A DNA stretch of 41,598 nucleotides from NCBI GenBank assembly GCA_031261505.1, contig JAISJN010000007.1, positions 1-41,598 of the forward strand, given 5' to 3'. This document shows, piece after piece, positions 37,933 to 41,598 of the stretch (the first letter of the stretch is position 1; every line of letters starts with the position of its first letter). This DNA comes from Clostridioides sp. Its GTDB lineage: Bacteria; Bacillota; Clostridia; Peptostreptococcales; Peptostreptococcaceae. The notes under the pieces were generated by a model. That model was not told where the DNA came from and did not search any database. It saw nothing but the letters and a program-made list of their open reading frames with translations. The position numbers and the translations under genes were made by a program.

Positions 37933-38104
37933 GTTTAAGTGTGCAATGATGAATATACTGTCTAGAATTACGTTTCTATGCGTATACGAGTTAAACACGC
38001 GACTAATTTAAAGCTAAAAGCATCAAACTAATGGACAAAGGTCCAAAAGAAGAGTTGGTGATCCGTCGAGGATCGAAATTAAAAAACGAAGGAGGTAGAG
38101 ATTA

Positions 38105-38527
38105 ATGCCAACAATAAACCAGTTAGTACGTAAAAGTAGAAGAGATCTTATAAAGAAATCAAAATCTCCAGCTTTACAAAAAGGTTTTAACTCATTAAAC
38201 AAAAGAGCTACAGAAACTAGCTCTCCACAAAAGAGAGGGGTATGTACATCTGTAAAGACTGTAACTCCTAAAAAACCGAACTCAGCACTTAGAAAAGTTG
38301 CCAGAGTTAGACTTACAAATGGTATAGAAGTTTCAGCTTATATACCAGGAGAAGGACACAACTTACAAGAACATAGTGTTGTTCTTATAAGAGGAGGAAG
38401 AGTAAAAGACCTTCCAGGGGTTAGATACCACATACTTAGAGGAACTCTTGACACAGCAGGTGTTGACAAGAGAATGCAATCTAGATCTAAATACGGTGCA
38501 AAAAAACCTAAGGCTGCTAAGAAATAA
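38105..38527 (+). CDS. rpsL: 30S ribosomal protein S12
   Basis: 140 residues, standard length. It has the decoding-centre segments [11 protein letters not shown], containing the streptomycin-related lysine, and [16 protein letters not shown] follows AGGAGG. It leads the str operon rpsL-rpsG-fusA-tuf, with its own promoter at 37904. The L7Ae-type gene often found between rpoC and rpsL in Firmicutes is missing here, replaced by iadA and repeats. Confidence 0.97.
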   Translation: MPTINQLVRKSRRDLIKKSKSPALQKGFNSLNKRATETSSPQKRGVCTSVKTVTPKKPNSALRKVARVRLTNGIEVSAYIPGEGHNLQEHSVVLIRGGRVKDLPGVRYHILRGTLDTAGVDKRMQSRSKYGAKKPKAAKK

Positions 38528-38588
38528 TTAAAATTACATTAGCGCAAAAAACAACTAAAACAAGAGAATTATAGTTTAGATGCTTTAA

Positions 38589-39143
<555 letters not shown>

Positions 39144-39187
39144 AAACACATACCATATGGGATTATCATAAGGAGGTAAACTAAACC

Positions 39188-41260
39188 ATGGCTAGACAAT
39201 TTCCTTTAGAGAGAACAAGGAATATAGGAATCATGGCTCATATAGATGCAGGGAAAACTACTACTACAGAAAGAATCCTCTACTATACTGGCCGTACTCA
39301 TAAAATAGGAGAAACTCATGAAGGAGCTTCTCAAATGGACTGGATGGCACAGGAAAAAGAAAGAGGTATAACAATTACCTCTGCCGCTACTACTGCTGCA
39401 TGGAAAGACCACAGAATAAACATAATAGATACACCGGGACACGTCGACTTCACAGTTGAAGTTGAAAGATCTCTAAGAGTACTTGACGGAGCAGTTGCTG
39501 TTTTCGATGCAAAGGGTGGGGTTGAACCTCAATCAGAAAATGTATGGAGACAAGCGGAAACTTACGGTGTACCTAGAATAGCATTCATGAACAAAATGGA
39601 TATATTAGGTGCTGACTTCTACAACTCAGTACAAATGATGAAAGATAGACTAGCTGCTAATGCAGTTCCACTTCAATTACCAATAGGTAAAGAAGATGCA
39701 TACATCGGTGAAATAGATCTACTTGACATGAAGGCTCATATATACAAAGATGACTTAGGGGCAGATGTTGAAATAACTGATATCCCAGAAGACATGAAAG
39801 AGTTAGCAGAAGAATACAGAGAAAAATTAGTTGAAGCAGTTGCTGAAACTGATGAAGAGTTAATGCTTAAATACCTTGAAGGTGAAGAATTAACTAAAGA
39901 AGAAATGAAGGCTGCTATTAGAAAATCTACTTTGGCTTGTGAAATGAACCCAGTTTTCTGTGGTACAGCTTACAGAAACAAAGGAGTACAATCTCTAATA
40001 GATGCAGTAATAGATTATCTACCAGCTCCAACTGATATACCAGCTATAAAGGGTGTATTATTAGACGGAGAAGAATCTGAAAGACATCCTTCAGATGACG
40101 AACCATTTGCAGCACTTGCATTTAAAATAATGACTGACCCATTCGTTGGTAAACTTGCATTCTTCAGAGTTTACTCAGGTACATTGGACGCTGGATCTTA
40201 CGTTCTTAACTCAACTAAGAACAAGAGAGAAAGAATCGGACGTATCCTACAGATGCATGCCAACACTAGATCAGAAATAGCTACAGTATACGCTGGAGAC
40301 ATAGCTGCAGCTGTAGGTCTTAAAGATACTACAACTGGAGATTCACTTTGCGCTCCATCAGATCCAATAATACTAGAATCAATGGAATTCCCAGAACCAG
40401 TTATCGATGTTGCCATCGAACCAAAATCAAAAGAAGCTCAAGAAAAAATGGGTGTTGCTCTACAAAAACTTGCAGAAGAAGACCCTACATTCAGAGTTAG
40501 AACTGATCAAGAAACTGGTCAAACTGTTATCGGTGGTATGGGTGAACTTCACCTTGAAATCATCGTTGATAGACTTCTTAGAGAATTCAAGGTTGAAGCC
40601 AATGTAGGTGCACCTCAGGTTGCTTACAGAGAAACTATAACTCAACCAGTTGATATCGAGTACAAATACTCTAAACAATCAGGTGGTAGAGGTCAATACG
40701 GTCACGTTAAGATCAGAGTTAACCCACTTGAGCCAGGAGAAGGATACAAATTTGAAAACAAAACTGTCGGTGGTTCAGTTCCTAAGGAATATGTTGGACC
40801 AGTTGACCAAGGGGTACAAGGCGCTATGCAAGCAGGTGTTGTCGCTGGATATCCAGTTGTTGACGTTGCTGTTGAATTATACGATGGTTCTTACCATGAA
40901 GTCGATTCATCAGAAATGGCCTTCAAAATGGCAGGTTCTATGGCGTTTAAAGATGCTCTTAAGAAAGGTAACTCAGTACTTCTTGAGCCATACTTCAAAG
41001 TTGAAGTTGTTACTCCAGAAGATTACATGGGTGACGTTATGGGAGACTTAAACTCTAGAAGAGGACTTATACAAGGAATGGAAGCTAGATCGGGTGCACA
41101 AGTTATAAACGCATTTGTTCCACTTTCAGAAATGTTTGGTTACTCAACTGACTTGAGATCTTCAACTCAAGGACGTGCAACTTACACTATGATATTCGAC
41201 CACTACGAACAAGTTCCAGCTTCAGTAGCTAAGAAAGTAGCTGAAGGAAGACAGGTTTAG
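39188..41260 (+). CDS. fusA: Elongation factor G
   Basis: 690 residues, full length. EF-G drives translocation. The GTPase motifs [12 protein letters not shown] (18-29), [19 protein letters not shown] and NKMD are all present, and domains III-V end in [15 protein letters not shown] follows AGGAGG. Codon use is strongly biased, as in tuf and rpoB. It is followed by tuf after 126 nt with a strong hairpin in between. Confidence 0.98.
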   Translation: MARQFPLERTRNIGIMAHIDAGKTTTTERILYYTGRTHKIGETHEGASQMDWMAQEKERGITITSAATTAAWKDHRINIIDTPGHVDFTVEVERSLRVLDGAVAVFDAKGGVEPQSENVWRQAETYGVPRIAFMNKMDILGADFYNSVQMMKDRLAANAVPLQLPIGKEDAYIGEIDLLDMKAHIYKDDLGADVEITDIPEDMKELAEEYREKLVEAVAETDEELMLKYLEGEELTKEEMKAAIRKSTLACEMNPVFCGTAYRNKGVQSLIDAVIDYLPAPTDIPAIKGVLLDGEESERHPSDDEPFAALAFKIMTDPFVGKLAFFRVYSGTLDAGSYVLNSTKNKRERIGRILQMHANTRSEIATVYAGDIAAAVGLKDTTTGDSLCAPSDPIILESMEFPEPVIDVAIEPKSKEAQEKMGVALQKLAEEDPTFRVRTDQETGQTVIGGMGELHLEIIVDRLLREFKVEANVGAPQVAYRETITQPVDIEYKYSKQSGGRGQYGHVKIRVNPLEPGEGYKFENKTVGGSVPKEYVGPVDQGVQGAMQAGVVAGYPVVDVAVELYDGSYHEVDSSEMAFKMAGSMAFKDALKKGNSVLLEPYFKVEVVTPEDYMGDVMGDLNSRRGLIQGMEARSGAQVINAFVPLSEMFGYSTDLRSSTQGRATYTMIFDHYEQVPASVAKKVAEGRQV

Positions 41261-41338
41261 GATTCGAATACAATAGTATATCCTACCGCAGAGGTAGATA
41301 AAAATTAAAAAGATAATGAAAAATAAAATATAAATCAT

Positions 41339-41364
41339 TTGCGAGGTGCAAGTTCACCTCGCAA
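41339..41364 (+). promoter_or_regulatory. Perfect hairpin before tuf
   Basis: TTGCGAGGTG (41339-41348) and CACCTCGCAA (41355-41364) form a perfect 10-bp stem with a 6-nt loop, 22 nt before the tuf start. No U-run follows, so it is not a normal terminator. It could be a processing site, stability element or weak attenuator. Confidence 0.6.
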
Positions 41365-41386
41365 CAAACTAAGGGAGGAACTACAA

Positions 41387-41598
41387 ATGGCAAAAGCTAA
41401 ATACGAAAGAACTAAACCCCATGTTAATATAGGAACAATAGGTCACGTTGACCACGGTAAAACTACATTAACAGCTGCAATAACAAAGACTCTATACGAT
41501 AGATATCAATTAGGAGAAGCAGTAGATTTCGCAAACATAGATAAAGCACCAGAAGAAAGAGAAAGAGGAATCACAATATCAACAGCGCATGTTGAATA
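41387..41598 (+). CDS. tuf: Elongation factor Tu (partial, N-terminal 70 residues)
   Basis: The ORF runs off the right edge. It begins [20 protein letters not shown] and has the G1 motif GHVDHGKTT and the switch I segment [11 protein letters not shown]. These are diagnostic of EF-Tu, which brings aminoacyl-tRNA to the ribosome. ATG follows GGGAGG by 7 nt. It is the fourth gene of the str operon. A perfect hairpin lies 22 nt upstream. Confidence 0.97.

Noticed and set aside
37759-37998. 79-codon open frame on the minus strand upstream of rpsL
   Set aside because: It overlaps structured repeat C and the rpsL promoter and has no ribosome site.

Overview
The window is the replication-origin region of a low-GC, Gram-positive anaerobe. 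It most resembles the family Peptostreptococcaceae, relatives of Clostridioides difficile and perhaps Peptostreptococcus itself. This rests on gene order recalled from C. difficile: leftward dnaA-dnaN-yaaA-recF-gyrB-gyrA-ytxH-rsbV-rsbW-sigB, and rightward rpmH-rnpA-yidD-yidC-jag-mnmE-mnmG-rsmG-noc-parA-parB followed by an rstA-like regulator. No database was searched, so the species is open.

Layout. Positions 1-19 hold the 5' end of a 16S rRNA gene on the minus strand, with its leader and promoter up to about 290. Two hairpins sharing one conserved core lie at 364-443 and 500-627. The stress operon rsbV-rsbW-sigB (628-2132) and two small membrane proteins (2378-3043) come next, then gyrA, gyrB, recF, yaaA, dnaN and dnaA, all on the minus strand. 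The origin has two DnaA-box clusters, one between dnaA and rpmH (about 12055-12425) and one between dnaN and dnaA (10412-10613). To its right the genes turn to the plus strand: ribosome and tRNA-modification genes (12598-18841), chromosome segregation genes (noc, parA, parB; 18990-21510), and a sulfur/selenium-type group (cysteine-desulfurase-like protein, lipoprotein, RstA-like regulator, YedF, DUF3343, DUF951; 21566-26556). These are followed by a strongly expressed-looking aminotransferase, a free-methionine-sulfoxide reductase, rpoB-rpoC, and the str operon rpsL-rpsG-fusA-tuf; tuf is cut by the window end.

Orientation follows the replication forks almost perfectly. The one head-on protein gene is iadA (36490-37635), which sits between rpoC and rpsL, where other Firmicutes have continuous transcription-translation genes. 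rpoB also lacks its usual rplJ-rplL neighbours immediately upstream.

The most unusual content is intergenic. Three copies of a roughly 100-bp element (2221-2333, 23621-23734, 37732-37828) keep the same three-stem fold while their stem sequences change in compensating ways, which points to a structured RNA or a small mobile element that makes one. A five-unit tandem array (36376-36455) resembles the tail of two of these copies. The twin hairpins near sigB keep an almost identical 40-nt core inside unrelated but self-complementary arms. I cannot assign either family to a known RNA or insertion sequence.
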